Origin: Flammula alnicola
Lineage: Eukaryota; Basidiomycota; Agaricomycetes; Agaricales; Strophariaceae
Length of the DNA: 64,000 nucleotides
Reading direction: 5' to 3'
NCBI GenBank assembly: GCA_015499995.1
Contig: JADNRV010000012.1
Location: forward strand, 248,001 to 312,000
Shown here: one piece after another, positions 1 to 10,995 of the stretch
How positions within the stretch are numbered: position 1 is the stretch's first letter
How the letters are laid out: each line of letters opens with the position of its first letter
Notes under the pieces: model-generated
Databases searched by the model: none
What the model was told of the DNA's origin: nothing
Seen by the model: the letters and a program-made list of their open reading frames with translations, nothing else
Program-made: the position numbers and the translations under genes

Positions 1-115
1 TAAATATTCTCTATTTTGTGGAAAAATCCCATACTATTCGCACATGTCGTGGAGAGAGGGCCGCCAAAGCCCAGATTTGGTACACCTCGTTCTGACCGAG
101 GCAGAGAAACGAAAT
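1..115 (+). pseudogene. Scar of the 5' end of an F-box gene
   Basis: The stretch repeats the region around the start of the intact F-box gene at 16965. It has the same AT-rich leader (AATATTCTCTATTTT, then ATTCGCACATG), and the ATG at 44 opens a short reading MSWREGRQSPDLVHL that parallels MSSESYRDKQTPGPDLAHL of the intact gene. No F-box follows. The same scar occurs after NmrA-like copies 2 and 3. Here it lies at the window edge, so a further NmrA-like copy probably lies just outside to the left (inference). Confidence 0.6.
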
Positions 116-500
116 AGCATACTCAAAGCATACGTACTGCTATTCGCTCGTCAGATAATAACATAAGCACTGCGCGTATGCAAACATGTTCCGGAGACGT
201 CTCGCCAGCACTGAACACAATTACAGATGTTGAAACGTGCCGAACGGGCAGACGGCTTACGTTCGAGAGCGTTCGGTACAAACAGATTCGGATTGAGGCC
301 TGAAGACTGGATATAGATAATCCAAGTGGGTCTCTGAGAAACTGTTGTTTGAAGCTGGCAAGCAGGTCCTGCGAGGACACATAATACGTCCAGGTTACGT
401 TGTTGGTGATTCGCATACTGCTGGTGTGTAACTTTGTCGATTCTTCATGAGTTATGGTGTCCTGATGTAAAATTTTAGTCACGAATATCGATGATTTCAT
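116..500. repeat. Repeat-unit flank
   Basis: The part at about 116-190 matches 11330-11385, and the part at about 190-290 matches 15358-15455 closely (the same GACGTCTCGCCA... and CGAACGGGCAGACGG stretches). This is therefore leftover intergenic DNA of the NmrA/F-box repeat unit. The minus-strand open frame across it shows no recognisable domain. Confidence 0.55.
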
Positions 501-856
501 TCGGCGTATGGTCAAGGGATGTGTTCAACTTGGACTCGTTCCCGATGTCAACAACACCATAAACATGGTGTCGACCACGTCGCCCGCTGCACCTCTCTGG
601 CAGCAGTTTCGCCTTTACCTTATGCCGCATTCTCCGTTCTTCATCACCGCACGGCCTTTAACCACTTTCAATGGCATGCTGTCGACATTGGTGCAATACG
701 GTTTTCCGAAAGAATCGTGCAAATACCTTGTCTGGCGTCGCAAGCTTGAGCAGCACGTTATGGAGGTGGGCGATAACGCCCTCTTCCCTCTCCTGCATTT
801 CGTTCTCGACGACCTGCCCACCAGCACGAAGTCTCCCGAGTTGGACAATTCCAATA

Positions 857-1313
857 CTACGCCCCTCCTGAGACGCGACGGCGGCGACTTGACATCCTTG
901 CGAGCATGGCGAAGTAGGTGACACCCTTCCATTCGCAGGCGACCGTGCTGTGGAACGCGCGACGTCGTCACGTCGGATGCCTTCATTACGGAAACATCTG
1001 TCGGTTGGGAAGAGTGCATCAATTTATCATCAACTAAATATGGGAAATATAAAGGCACGCACGCTCCTGCCAGGTGTTCTAAGTTGTAGAGCTTATCGGG
1101 ATTTTCGACGATAATTGATTGTAGTCGATGGGATTCAGGATCCTTGAAAGCTTCTTCGACCACTTGATTGGCAGCCGCGAGGAGGCACTCTTTACCGCGA
1201 TGCTCGGGTATGATATCAACTCCTATGCTGCATTCACCCATATGAAGCAGGTCAAGGAAGGTTTGTGAAGTCCAGAGGTAGACAAGGCCAATCGGGTCCA
1301 GAGTCTTCCATGG
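857..1313 (-). pseudogene. Decayed GNAT-family N-acetyltransferase fragment
   Basis: Read on the minus strand, one frame gives GLVYLWTSQTFLDLLHMGE followed by IGVDIIPEHRGKECLLAAA and VEEAFKDPESHRLQSI. This resembles the acetyl-CoA-binding part of GCN5-related acetyltransferases of fungi, where an R/Q-x-x-G-x-G/A motif follows a beta strand. An intron (donor GTGCGTGC, acceptor CCGACAG) leads to FRNEGIRRDDV. The expected ending, CEWKGVTYFAMLAR, is present but in another frame, so a frameshift separates them. There is no clear N-terminal half. I read it as a broken gene; an atypical C-terminus is possible but less likely. Confidence 0.5.
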
Positions 1314-1341
1314 CTAGGGCGGAGGAGCAGGAGGACGCCGG

Positions 1342-2394
1342 TTTTTTTCTCCTTTCTGCGCTTAGTTGCTTGATATTCCCTGATCCTTTCTGCGCGCAGT
1401 TCGTCTCTGAATTTGATTGCAGAGTCATAGATGAAGGCTTGGACTTGCGGGTCAGTCGGCAAATCTGGGAGTTCCCAGAGGGGTGTGGAATATACCTCTA
1501 GCTCGAGGTATTCGCGTCCGAATTCTTTGTCAAACACGGGAGGTTCGGTCTGGGAATGGATATCCATTGGCGCGTAGAGCATGGGTTCGGCTGACGAAGA
1601 TGGTTTTTCCTGAAGATGACTCGAGGATCCTTCATTAGGCCAATTGAGATAATCGACGGGATCCTCGTGAGCCTTGCGAGAACCAGCGGGATCGTAAGAG
1701 AATAGCCCGCTTTCCGGGCGATGAGTAATGAGGAAAGGCGAAGGAGGTTCCGGGAATTTACCCTTGCTTGCGTAGATAGGTAGCACACCATCCTCTTCGT
1801 GGGCAGGAAATAATGATTCCTCTGAATCTTCCTCTAGCTCTCTAGCTCGGCCAAGAAAGCTTCTCTCCATAGGAGAATCTTTTCTTGCTCTGACTGAGTC
1901 GGAGGTGAATTATGTGAGGAGCCAGAATTAGACGATGTTTCTACGGGCATGGGTCCCAGACGCGCATAGAGGAATTACTCGCTGCACTGGACATGTTGGA
2001 GGTCGGAGGGCTCTATACTTACGAATCAGCAGCTGTAAATTTGAAGATTAATACGAAATCTACTTACCGTTGCTCGAGAGGACGCAGGGTATATCAACTC
2101 TGATATGTCCTCTGATTCAGGCTCTCCTTCGGCGTCCGGATCCTCGTCGCTCAGCTCTTCTTCCTCGACTGGCGTAGTAGTCGTCTCAAGCATGACGACT
2201 CCAAAAAAATGGGCGCAGGACGCAAACGATAGGAAATCTTCCGGATTTGATGTTTCGACTGTGGTCTTCTGCATCTCCTTGAAATACGACTGCAGCAGGC
2301 CAATGTTATCATCTTGGCTCACTAGACACCGAGTAATGTATTTCCTTTCCGCGATCTTGGGTGGAGGCTTGACCAAAGGCATCGTTTCGGGCAT
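1342..2394 (-). pseudogene. Hypothetical acidic protein remnants
   Basis: Two blocks look protein-coding but I recognise neither. The upstream block (about 2055-2394) starts MPETMPLVKPPPKIAERK, becomes acidic (EEEELSDEDPDAEGEPESED) and ends at a good donor, GTAAGT. The downstream block (1342-1950) starts MPVETSSNSGSSHNSP and reads to WREAFLAELES. A one-base shift near 1830 is then needed to continue into EEDSEESLFPAHEEDG and a charged region ending near KRRKEKKTG. The blocks may be exons of one gene or two unrelated remnants. The shift and the decayed neighbours on both sides suggest decay. Confidence 0.3.
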
Positions 2395-2548
2395 AGGTGA
2401 GGGTGGGGAAAGGAAGGGCCTTGGTGGGCGTCTGTTGGCTGAAGTGGGAACAGATAAGTGTCATCGGAACTGCCTCGAGGAGTGATATGTGACTCGTGGT
2501 CGTCATCTGGCTGTATTGATACCAGCACCATAGGGTCCATTTCCCCAT

Positions 2549-3494
2549 TTACGGAACGCTCAAGCTCAATATAGCCGTGTGAGCAAGTATAAACCGGATG
2601 TACTCTTTCATGTAGTCTGGGTTGGGCATCGTAGCCAATTAGACATATATGAGTCAAAATGAAAGCATTGTGATGGAAGACATATACCTCGATTTCCTTC
2701 AAGTACACGCAGACATCCGCGACAAATTCGCTGACCATCAGTGGGTCGTCCCAGTCCTCCGCGTCCAAGTCATCCCACAGCTGCACGTTGGACGAGGAAG
2801 GCTCGACGGCCTCGAGTTCCGAGGCAACCTCAGTGTCTGCCTCTGCTTGAGAATCGTCGATACATTTTGCGTGGACGACGGGCTTCTCGTCGGCATGACG
2901 TCTCTTGAACACGCGTCCCGTTTCTTCGTCTTTGTGCGGCTCGATCGCGGGCTTAGCATCGGTGGTGACCTGGGTCTCCGTCTTCGACACGGTGGTGCTC
3001 TCGCTCGGAGCCCTGAACACCAGACGCCTGGAGGCAGCAATGCCGGCTAAGCGTCTGGCCGGGGGTTTAACAACCGTTTTCTGTTTTGCCGCTGCAGCTT
3101 CCTTCAAATTTTCCGTCGTTGTCGTCTCCTTGCACTTGCCGGCTACGACAGCAGCCTTTGCATTGTTGTTGCCGACCAAGCCAGTAACCTCCACCTCCAC
3201 TTCCGTCTTCCTCTTCACACCCGTCTCCTTCTCATCCATCCCGGTTTCTACGATTTTGGCCTTCGAAGCCGCTGTAGACGCGGTGGCACGGGTAGTCGCG
3301 GAAGCGGGTGGTGCCACCTCCCAACACCGATTTTGCGCGCGAGGTGACAATTCTCGACGGTCGTGTGTTGGCATTTTCGTTATCCTTGGTAGAACGTGCC
3401 ACTCTCGTCGTCCTCCTCATCTAGACAAATATGATGCCCAGTCAAGACTTGTTTCATTAAAGACAGTGCATAAACTTACTGGGATGGAGGACAT
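2549..3494 (-). pseudogene. Truncated B-type cyclin
   Basis: Exon 1 (3480-3494) encodes MSSIP and has a GTAAGT donor. Exon 2 begins at 3420 with MRRTTRVARSTKDNENAN and AKSVLGGG, the typical N-terminus of fungal mitotic B cyclins. About 110 bp into exon 2 the frame shifts by one base; the other frame then carries the Lys/Ala/Thr-rich region, RLVFRAPSE and WDDLDAEDWDDPLMVSEFV...YLKEIE, which marks the start of the cyclin box. After an intron the family motif MPNPDYM appears, but the cyclin box (MRGILxDWL and onward) is absent and the frame stops at 2549-2551. The frameshift and loss of the CDK-binding box make this a pseudogene. Confidence 0.7.
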
Positions 3495-4274
3495 CTTCCT
3501 CCGTCTCGGAGAATCAGTGATAGTAGGCGAATGTTAAGCTATGGTTGGAGGTGTCGCAAAGTGTCAGGAATAAAGAGGAAACGAACTGGTGATGATGAAA
3601 GCAGGAACAAGGCTACCGAATAGATTCGAATGGTCAAATTTGGAGGGGACGCGTTGGTCACGTGGGCGCGCGTCGCGTACTAACATCGTCGAACGAGAGC
3701 GCGCGTAACTTCTTGTGCCTTTTGTCTCCTGTTCGTGCCACGACCTAGAGACACAATAATGAATCTATTCAGCTCTCTTTATTACTAAATATCCTAATTT
3801 CTTATTTTAAAAATGAGAATTTTTCGTGAACCTGTTCCATAGTACGCAAATCGGCGCACTGCTAGACGTGCTGCTGCGTCGACGTCCCGGTTGAATTCAT
3901 CCATCTGCTTCTAATCCGTTTAATAATCAAATCGGATCTGTTTATACCGAACACTCTAGGACACATTGGGACGCGTAAGCCGATATTCATCATGATTGAA
4001 TATTGACCCAATATGTCTACTAATTTGGGGTAATCCGCCTCAACTCATTCTCACCCGGCGTGAATCAAGGCCTTTACTTAATTATTTCTGACAAAGGGAA
4101 GATGTTGCAATCAAAAACATATACGCCAGTCCACTGGAAAAGACTACCACTTACCCATTATGGTTGGCCAAATGCACCATAACTTAAAATAGCCCCCCCG
4201 CTCACACTCGGTTCCCCCCACAGACGGTACCTTCGGTTTATTGGCTCAGCAGCAATAAATAGCTAAAGAAAGGC
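3495..4274. other. Intergenic region
   Basis: No gene is recognised between the cyclin remnant and the first NmrA-like gene. The DNA is mixed in composition, with a GC-rich patch near 3640-3700 and AT-rich DNA near 3770-4030. Confidence 0.5.
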
Positions 4275-4290
4275 GGTTACAAGAGCAAGC
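4275..4290 (+). promoter_or_regulatory. TATA-like core promoter motif, NmrA copy 1
   Basis: GGTTACAAGAGCAAGC lies 85 bp before the start codon. It aligns with GGCTATAAGAGCAAGC at the same place before copies 2, 3 and 4. Copy 1 has a weakened TATA (TTACAAG). Confidence 0.5.
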
Positions 4291-4359
4291 AACTTTCAAC
4301 AACCCCCGATAACTCACCACCCACCACGCCACAACCGCACCATCACCACAACTAGGAAC

Positions 4360-5320
4360 ATGACAACTCTTATCACAGGTGGGACAGGGAAGACAGGACT
4401 TGCCCTTGCCAAACTTCTCCATGCTGCCAAACATCCTATTCTCCTCACATCGCGTGCTGGGAAGGCGCCTGAGCCTTTCAAGGCCGTGAAATTCGACTGG
4501 TTGGACAAGACGACGTATGAGATCCCATTCAACGCCGATCCCAAGATCGATCGCGTCTACATCGCCGTACCCCCTATTTTCGACATGCTGTCGTACGTTG
4601 GGCCATTCATCGACCTCGCTGTGTCCAAGGGCGTCAAGCGATTTGTCCTCTTGACCGGCAGCCAGGATGAGCCAGGCGATGGCCCCCTCGGCAAGGTTCA
4701 CCAGCACCTCTTGGACATTGGGGTCGATTACACCGTCTTGCGTCCGACCTGGTTCCAACGTAAGTCCTATCCTTGAGCGCGCTTACCCGTTCTTTCTGAC
4801 GCTCATGCCCACCACAGAGAACTTCGGTGTATTTTTCTACTTCAGCATCCGAGAGGGCAACGAGATTTTCTCGGGTGCCGGCGACGGTCGGCTCGCTTTT
4901 GTTTCAGTCGAGGATATCGCACAGGCAGCGTTTGATGCGTTGACGGCAGATAAAAGTCCCAACAAGGATCTCATGGTCTTCGGGCCTGAGTTATATACAT
5001 ATGACGAGGTGTGTCGACCTCGTAGATAATCAAGGCGTGCAGAAATATTAAAATACTGAAAACAGGCCGCTAAACTCCTGTCATCGATCCTAGGAAGAGA
5101 AATCACTCACAAGAGGCTCTCGATTGAGGAACTGGAAAAGCTCTATACCGGGTATGGCATGAGTGCAGAGTATGCCAGCTTGCTTGGCACAGCGGAGGCG
5201 AACGTCGGAAAAGGCAAAGAGGAGGAGCTTTTCAACGCGAGTGACGACAAGAAATTCACCGGAAAGCACACTTTGTTGGAATACTTTCAAGCCAACCGTG
5301 AGTTGTGGACCAAGACGTAG
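4360..5320 (+). CDS. NmrA/EasG-like NAD(P)-dependent oxidoreductase, copy 1
   Basis: Exons 4360-4759, 4818-5008 and 5066-5320 encode 281 aa. The N-terminus has the Rossmann dinucleotide-binding loop TGGTGKTG (residues 7-14). It is followed by the family's HAAKHPILLTSRAGKAPEPF, where the arginine suits NADP(H). The fold is that of the NmrA-like atypical short-chain dehydrogenases, closest to the fungal family that includes festuclavine/agroclavine dehydrogenases of ergot alkaloid synthesis. That family is greatly expanded in basidiomycetes, so an ergot-related substrate must not be assumed. No signal peptide is seen, so it is probably cytosolic. The first intron is 58 bp and contains an in-frame stop, as in copy 4 and unlike copies 2 and 3. 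Ends FQANRELWTKT. It appears intact. Confidence 0.9.
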
Positions 5321-5817
5321 ATAGTTGATATAGTTTGAATGTAACATTTGAAGACTTGTCATTGTCGATAGTGCCTTTGAAAAGAATCACTTTATGACTT
5401 GAAGCCGGGGGGAGGGGTTCAGGTAAACCGACGTTGACTCAGGCGGTCAATGTTCCTGACATGGAGTCATTTTCGGGGTGGTTTGGTTGACGAACGCGCC
5501 TAGCGAGATGGTGTAATAATGGATCGTGGCCGGTCGTGGAAAGATAAGATCCAGATGGGGCGCAGTATTTTGCGAGAAGAATGGGCGGAGAGAGGCGTTA
5601 GATCAGCACTCGTATGTAACACATCTTCTGGATAATGTGGATTGCGACATCTTGACATCGTTGGACGCAATGAATTATTAAGGATCCGCTCCTGCGGGGG
5701 AAGACTCGCTGCGCCATCCTTAGTTGGTGGGTACTGGAATAATAAAGTTATAAATTAAATGTTTCGAGGATGTACACCGCCAACTTGTTCGGATCTCAAA
5801 ATCAGGTTGATGGCCTG
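5321..5817. repeat. 3' flank of copy 1, duplicated at 12689-13090
   Basis: About 390 bp after the stop codon (TAGATAGTTGAT..., GAAAAGAATCAC, GATCGTGGC, GTAACACATCTTCTGG) recur in the same order after the truncated NmrA tail at 12510-12688. The rest, about 5716-5817, holds no recognisable gene. Confidence 0.8.
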
Positions 5818-5917
5818 ATCCCCAGTGATGCCTAGTCTCGACCCAGACGCTTGGGAAGATTGTGGCTGTGCCAACCCATTTCGGCACTGCCTACAGGAGG
5901 AATCTTTACCAAGACGT

Positions 5918-5988
5918 CTGGTACGGATTTACCGTAACCGAGTACACGAGTTTTTCAAACCCCGACTAACGACCGAAAGCGGAAATTC
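5918..5988. repeat. Inverted repeat partner of 6516-6586
   Basis: TACGGATTTACCGTAACCGA through CGACCGAAAGCGGAAATT recurs reverse-complemented at 6516-6586 with a few mismatches. Read towards the inside, both arms encode WYGFTVTEY(T/M)SFSNP, so they derive from one coding sequence of unknown identity. One copy is broken by a stop after SFSNPD. Confidence 0.75.
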
Positions 5989-6120
5989 CCCCTATATGCA
6001 GCCCCCACCTCGACAGCACTCCCTTTGTTTGGAGAATTATACATTAGGCCCTCAGTAGAAACACTTATAATATGATGAATAAGTTATTTCTAAGTGATTT
6101 TGCAAGATAATGAGCCCAAT

Positions 6121-6452
6121 TCACAGTGAAAGCAGGATTTTGTAAGCCATTGAGATTGCCTGCTCTCGAGTCCTGTCTGCCTGTTGCCATTCCTTCTCCT
6201 GGCGTCGCTGAATGAGCCTTTCGTGCTCTCCTGGTGCTAGCTCCTTCACAGGACGACGTCTCTTGGGAACGGGCGTGTTACCATCGATAAAGAAGAAAGA
6301 AGCAGAGCCCGGAGTGACAGGTGTGGTAAAGTTGTCTTGTGACGGCTGTCGCGGTGCTAGTGGGGTACGAAATGGGTCTCGAGACGTTGACGTGCAGGTG
6401 TATTCGCGTTTTCGTCGTTGCGCGACCTCTTGAACGGCGTCGAGAATGCCAT
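6121..6452 (-). pseudogene. Small basic protein remnant, unrecognised
   Basis: The minus strand opens at 6452 with MAFSTPFKRSRNDENAN and reads to about residue 30. A one-base shift then allows continuation through FRTPLAPRQPSQDNFTTP, TPVPKRRRPVKELAPGEHER and a charged end before TGA at 6121-6123. The KRRR cluster could be a nuclear signal. I do not recognise the family. It sits between the 5918 and 6516 inverted repeats and may be part of a decayed transposon. Confidence 0.3.
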
Positions 6453-6587
6453 AGTGGTGCTGATAAGATTACAGCAAACAATGACGCGCCCGACGCGTTT
6501 GAGCACGTGAAGCTCGAATTTCCGCTTTCGGTCGTTGTTCGGGGTTTGAAAAACTCATGTACTCGGTTACGGTAAATCCGTACCAGT

Positions 6588-8170
6588 CCAGGCTCCTAAA
6601 ACCACCTCTCGTATCTCGAGGACGACTTATGTGAGGGGGAGTCGATGTGAATATGAGGGAGGGTGGCTGTGTTGATAAAGCAATAGCCAAATAAACAAGT
6701 GAACGGGTTCTCCTCTCGATAGAGAGGCTGGCAACTTTGGGCTTCGGCTATCCCTCGGGCACCAAATAAACCTAGCCCTAGGGTTACATTTAAAGATTTT
6801 TTCGCCATCAGGTGGCCTCGCCACCGCGCTATTCGGGCTAAGTATTTCCTCCACAAAATCACTACATTAATTGCTGCGAGCTCCGTGAAGTGTTGCCCAT
6901 AATAATAAGTAGTAGTCCTGCCTTACTAATAGCCGATGTAGTCTTGTTCAATTTGACGGCCTTTTGGTGGGTGGGTCGATTCGGCCTTCTCGGACACATT
7001 TTGAACATCATGTGAGCTGAGATACGCAATCGACGAACGTCACGTGTAATCCTCGCGCGACGCGTTCTTTCAATGTTTCGTTGTTGTTGTCTGGGTTTTG
7101 AGGTAAAGACAGTGATTTAGAAATGTGGGCACCATCCAACCGGCGTCGGAAATGCCAGCACGCACAGTTTCCATCTTTTCTGAATTTGTGCGAGTAGTCT
7201 TTCGAGTCGACGCTGGGGTTGCCGATGGGACATTGGCATTGTGAGAGGTCCCCCACAGGTCTGCATAGCACTTTTTTGACGTCCAGGGATGATGATATTC
7301 TATTTTCAAGGTTACTACACTAATACATTGAGTTCTTGCTTTTCTGTTGGCAGAACCAACAGGCAATGACACGAATTCAATGAAACAAGTCCTACCAGTG
7401 CCTCAGTAGAGCGCGAAAAGATTAGATTAGATGACTGATCTATGGTCACGTGATGTTCAAAAATGTGTTGATTTTTGACCGAGAAGGCCGAATCGACCCA
7501 CCCACCAAAAGGCCGTCAAATTGAAACAGACCTTATATATAGATCGACTATCATCTATTATTTGGTCTGTCGTGAGAGACTAATTCCGATGAGTATTCGC
7601 GTTGACTATTTTGGAAATGATCTCCTTTTCTTCGAAACACTACCCCTAAGCCTTATTCTAACGCAAAAAAAGACTCCAAATCACAACCGAGGCCCATGGA
7701 TTTAGGCCTGCACATATTCAAGAAGTGATGTTGCTGTTTCCAGACCAAAGTTGCCCAACAGTGGCAAGGATGTTGTTGCCTGTGCACCAACAGGAGCAGA
7801 TGCCATTTTGGCCATGACAATCTTTCTATTAGTAAGGCAGGACTACTACTTATTATTATGGGCAACACTTCACGGAGCTCGCAGCAATTAATGTAGTGAT
7901 TTTGTGGAGGAAATACTTAGCCCGAATAGCGCGGTGGCGAGGCCACCTGATGGCGAAAAAATCTTTAAATGTAACCCTAGGGCTAGGTTTATTTGGTGCC
8001 CGAGGGATAGCCGAAGCCCAAAGTTGCCAGCCTCTCTATCGAGAGGAGAACCCGTTCACTTGTTTATTTGGCTATTGCTTTATCAACACAGCCACCCTCC
8101 CTCATATTCACATCGACTCCCCCTCACATAAGTCGTCCTCGAGATACGAGAGGTGGTTTTAGGAGCCTGG
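6588..8170. repeat. Large fold-back structure: 345-bp inverted arms plus inner inverted repeat
   Basis: Arm 1 is 6588-6932 and arm 2 is 7826-8170, reverse complements of equal length; I saw no mismatch where I compared them. A second inverted pair lies inside: about 6942-7012 (CAATTTGACGGCCTTTTGG...) and about 7455-7531 (...CCAAAAGGCCGTCAAATTG). The two pairs are adjacent on the left but separated by about 295 bp on the right, so one side has an insertion or the other a deletion. The 440-bp loop has only short unrecognised frames. This could be a fold-back transposon or a palindromic rearrangement. Confidence 0.8.
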
Positions 8171-8172
8171 TA

Positions 8173-8292
8173 CCAGTCTACTTGGGAGAATATCCGGCGA
8201 TCACACAGTCTCAATCGAGTTGGGAAAAAACACTTGTCATCAATTTTTACTAATCTACACAGAGCCGTAGATATTCTCCCCAAGTAGACTGG
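8173..8292. mobile_element. 120-bp MITE-like element
   Basis: The left end CCAGTCTACTTGGGAGAATA (8173 on) is the near-perfect inverse of the right end GATATTCTCCCCAAGTAGACTGG (8270-8292); one extra C is the only difference. The interior is non-coding. It sits directly against the end of the right fold-back arm. The target duplication is not clear. Confidence 0.6.
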
Positions 8293-9341
8293 GTTCGAGT
8301 CTAAGTGATGCCAAACCTGAATGTCACAATGACGCTCAAATGGTGTTATTTTACCCTTTATGTAAAAACGTCGCCGAAGGCGTTGAATGATATTTTAATG
8401 ATATTGAACGGGATCTTGAAATGATCTCTCCAATTCTCCTATCAAAATAAGGTCGTCACTGCGCGAATTTCTTCCAAGTCCATTCAGACTCCGCTCCATC
8501 GAAGTCGAACACACCGCAAACAAACCACAACGTTCGTCTTCTTCTCCCACCACCTTCCACGTTCCTCCTCTGTCCTCTCCTTCTTTCCTTCAGCATTTCT
8601 TGTTCTTCTGCTGAGCTGGCTACCCTCCTGTGATCTAGGGTCTCCTCTGTGGCTCTGGAAACTGCTCTTTTGTCTGGTTCTTGGAAACTGGGGCCGGGCT
8701 CTCACTGACGACGGGCTGTCATGGTTGCATCCTTTACTCACAGTTTTATTCACAGGTTTGTTGTAACAAGCGACTTGCAAGATTCGAGAGAAGGAAAGGT
8801 GACATGGGAGGAGGTGCAGTGAATGGACACCGCGCGCTGCATGCCGCTTTCAAGTACGTGTGTTTCTTTCTCTTCATATTTCTCGTACTTATTCTTATAT
8901 CATTCAGCCCGAAATATCAACGGGAATAGGGAACTGGTGGTCGCCTAAATATCCTAGAGCGTTGCGAAGCAGGGAGGAATCATAGCCGGTCTTGCGCGTT
9001 GTTGTACTCAGGCCTTGTATCCCACATTATGTACATTATACCTGTGCTCCGGAATATCATTTGATTTACCTATTTTACATGCATATTATGAGCTGTAAGA
9101 AGCAAGAGAACAGTGGATATGGGGTTTTATGCAAGGAATGCTGCAGGAAGGGATTCCCTCAAAACAGTCTGACCTCACGAAGACCTCACGAAAAATGATT
9201 TTTTGAGGTACAGATTTTTTGACGATCAGGGAATGTAGTTTTTTCCCATTGTCCTGACCTTAGCGCGGGGGTCACCGGCCATCATCACTCTGACCTCATT
9301 TTGACATCCGAACATAATGGCGGTGTAGTACGTGTAGTTGG
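8293..9341. other. No confident gene
   Basis: A CT-rich stretch at 8480-8640 followed by a short plus-strand reading MGGGAVNGHRALHAAFK (from about 8804), ending near a GT, could be the promoter and first exon of a lost gene. Nothing recognisable follows. 9170-9240 has a short tandem GACCTCACGAA. Confidence 0.35.
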
Positions 9342-9946
9342 GCCACCCCAGAATTTCGAATTCATTTCTACATTTGCGAACCCCCTAAGACCCAAACAGT
9401 ACTAAAAAGTTCAAAATGATTTTCGAAATCCAACAGAAACATGATCATTCCACCGTCGGCAAGTTATCCTGTTATAAGCTCACCGTCATAAAACACTGAA
9501 AAACAGTATGTAGCAGGTCCAAAAAACGCGGAGTTTTTTTGCACAAAGCCATAGAATACGATCGATTGGACTCCACGAGAGTGATATGAAATGAACAAAG
9601 CCAGAGGCATCCGTTTCGGAAATGGATTTGGCTGTGTTTGTCCACCGGGCGCCCTGGGCAGGCAGGGCAGCCCTTAGAAAATGATGCTCGCTTCGTTCGC
9701 AATTACAGGCGTTGCGAGGTGCTGAACGAGGCAGGATTACACCAAGGTTAGTAACGCACACTGAGTCAACCGTGTGCAGCTTACGATTCAATGATATTCG
9801 GCGGCTGTTCCCCTTCAACATGATTGATCAGCAAAAGAATTAGAAACATGGATCTCTGGACCAATTTGATCGCGTCTACTTGCCTGGAACATGTCCACAG
9901 TTCAGCTTTGTAAAACCCTTACAAAGGGCAATAGCGATGAAAGAGG
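9342..9946. repeat. Upstream flank of NmrA copy 2, duplicated before copy 3
   Basis: From CCACCCCAGAATTTCGAATT onward, the sequence matches 13098-13740 with small indels and continues into the promoters and genes of copies 2 and 3. Open frames within it are shared by both copies but show no domain. Confidence 0.85.
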
Positions 9947-9962
9947 GGCTATAAGAGCAAGC
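9947..9962 (+). promoter_or_regulatory. TATA-like core promoter motif, NmrA copy 2
   Basis: GGCTATAAGAGCAAGC lies 98 bp before the start codon and is identical in copies 3 and 4. Confidence 0.65.
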
Positions 9963-10044
9963 CACTTTCAAAGAAGCTGTCCTACTTCACTACCAGCACA
10001 CCACCGCATTACCATCTCACTACCACACCACCTCTAGGAACGAC

Positions 10045-10995
10045 ATGACAACTCTCATCACAGGCGGAACGGGGAAGACAGGACTTGCTCTGGCGAAACT
10101 GCTCCATGCTGCCAACCGACCTGTTCTCCTCACATCGCGTGCCGGGAAGGCACCCGAACCTTTCAAGGCCGTGAAATTTGACTGGTTGGACAAGACAACA
10201 TACGAGAACCCATTCAACACCGATCCCAAGATCGATCGTGTCTACATCGTCGTACCCGGTGTTTTTGACACGCTGTCGTACGTTGGGCCATTCATCGACC
10301 TCGCCGTGTCCAAGGGCGTCAAGCGGTTTGTCCTCTTGAGCGTCAGCCTGTTAGAGCCAGGCGAGGCACCCCATGGAAAGGTTCACCAGTACCTCTTGGA
10401 CATTGGGGTCGATTACGCCGTCTTGCGTCCAACCTGGTTTCAAGGTAAGTCTCCTCCTCGCACTCACTTTCCTTTGTTGACGCTCCAGATAGAGAACTTC
10501 GCTTCCAACTTCTACATCAGCATCCGAGAGCACAACCAGGTTTTCTCGGGTACTGGGGAGGGTCGCATCGCATTTGTTTCGGCCGCCGATATCGCACAGG
10601 CCGCATTTGAAGCTTTGACGGCTGAGAAAAGCCCCAACAAAGATCTGGCCGTCCTCGGGCCCGACCTGTACTCATATGATGAGGTGCGTCAATTCTGCAG
10701 ACGATTCTGCAAGGTCGAAATTCTAACATGACGAGAACAGGCTGCTAAGCTCTTGTCGTCGATCCTCGGAAGAGAAATCACTCACAAGAAGAGTTCGACT
10801 GAAGACACGGCGAAGATCTACGCAGGATTTGGCCTGGCTCCTGAGTATGCGAACTTCCTCGCAAACTTGGAAGGAAATGCTGGAAAAGGAAAGGAGGTGG
10901 AACTTTTCAACAGCAGTGCGGACAAGAAATTCATCGGGAAGCACAGCTTGTTGGACTACTTCAAAGCCAATCGCGAGTTGTGGATCAAGGCCTAA
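10045..10995 (+). CDS. NmrA/EasG-like NAD(P)-dependent oxidoreductase, copy 2
   Basis: Exons 10045-10444, 10493-10683 and 10741-10995 encode 281 aa with the same domain plan as copy 1 (TGGTGKTG loop at residues 7-14). The first intron, of 48 bp, is a multiple of three and contains no stop, so its retention would add 16 residues (GKSPPRTHFPLLTLQI) in frame. The alternative acceptor CTCCAG lies 4 bp before the one used (ATAG) and would shift the frame. The second intron contains a stop. The upstream 600 bp are shared with copy 3, so the pair arose by a late duplication. The substrate is unknown. Confidence 0.9.

Noticed and set aside
9486..9821. Frame conserved between the flanks of NmrA copies 2 and 3
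   Set aside because: The conservation is explained by DNA duplication. The frames differ by indels and show no protein-level signal.
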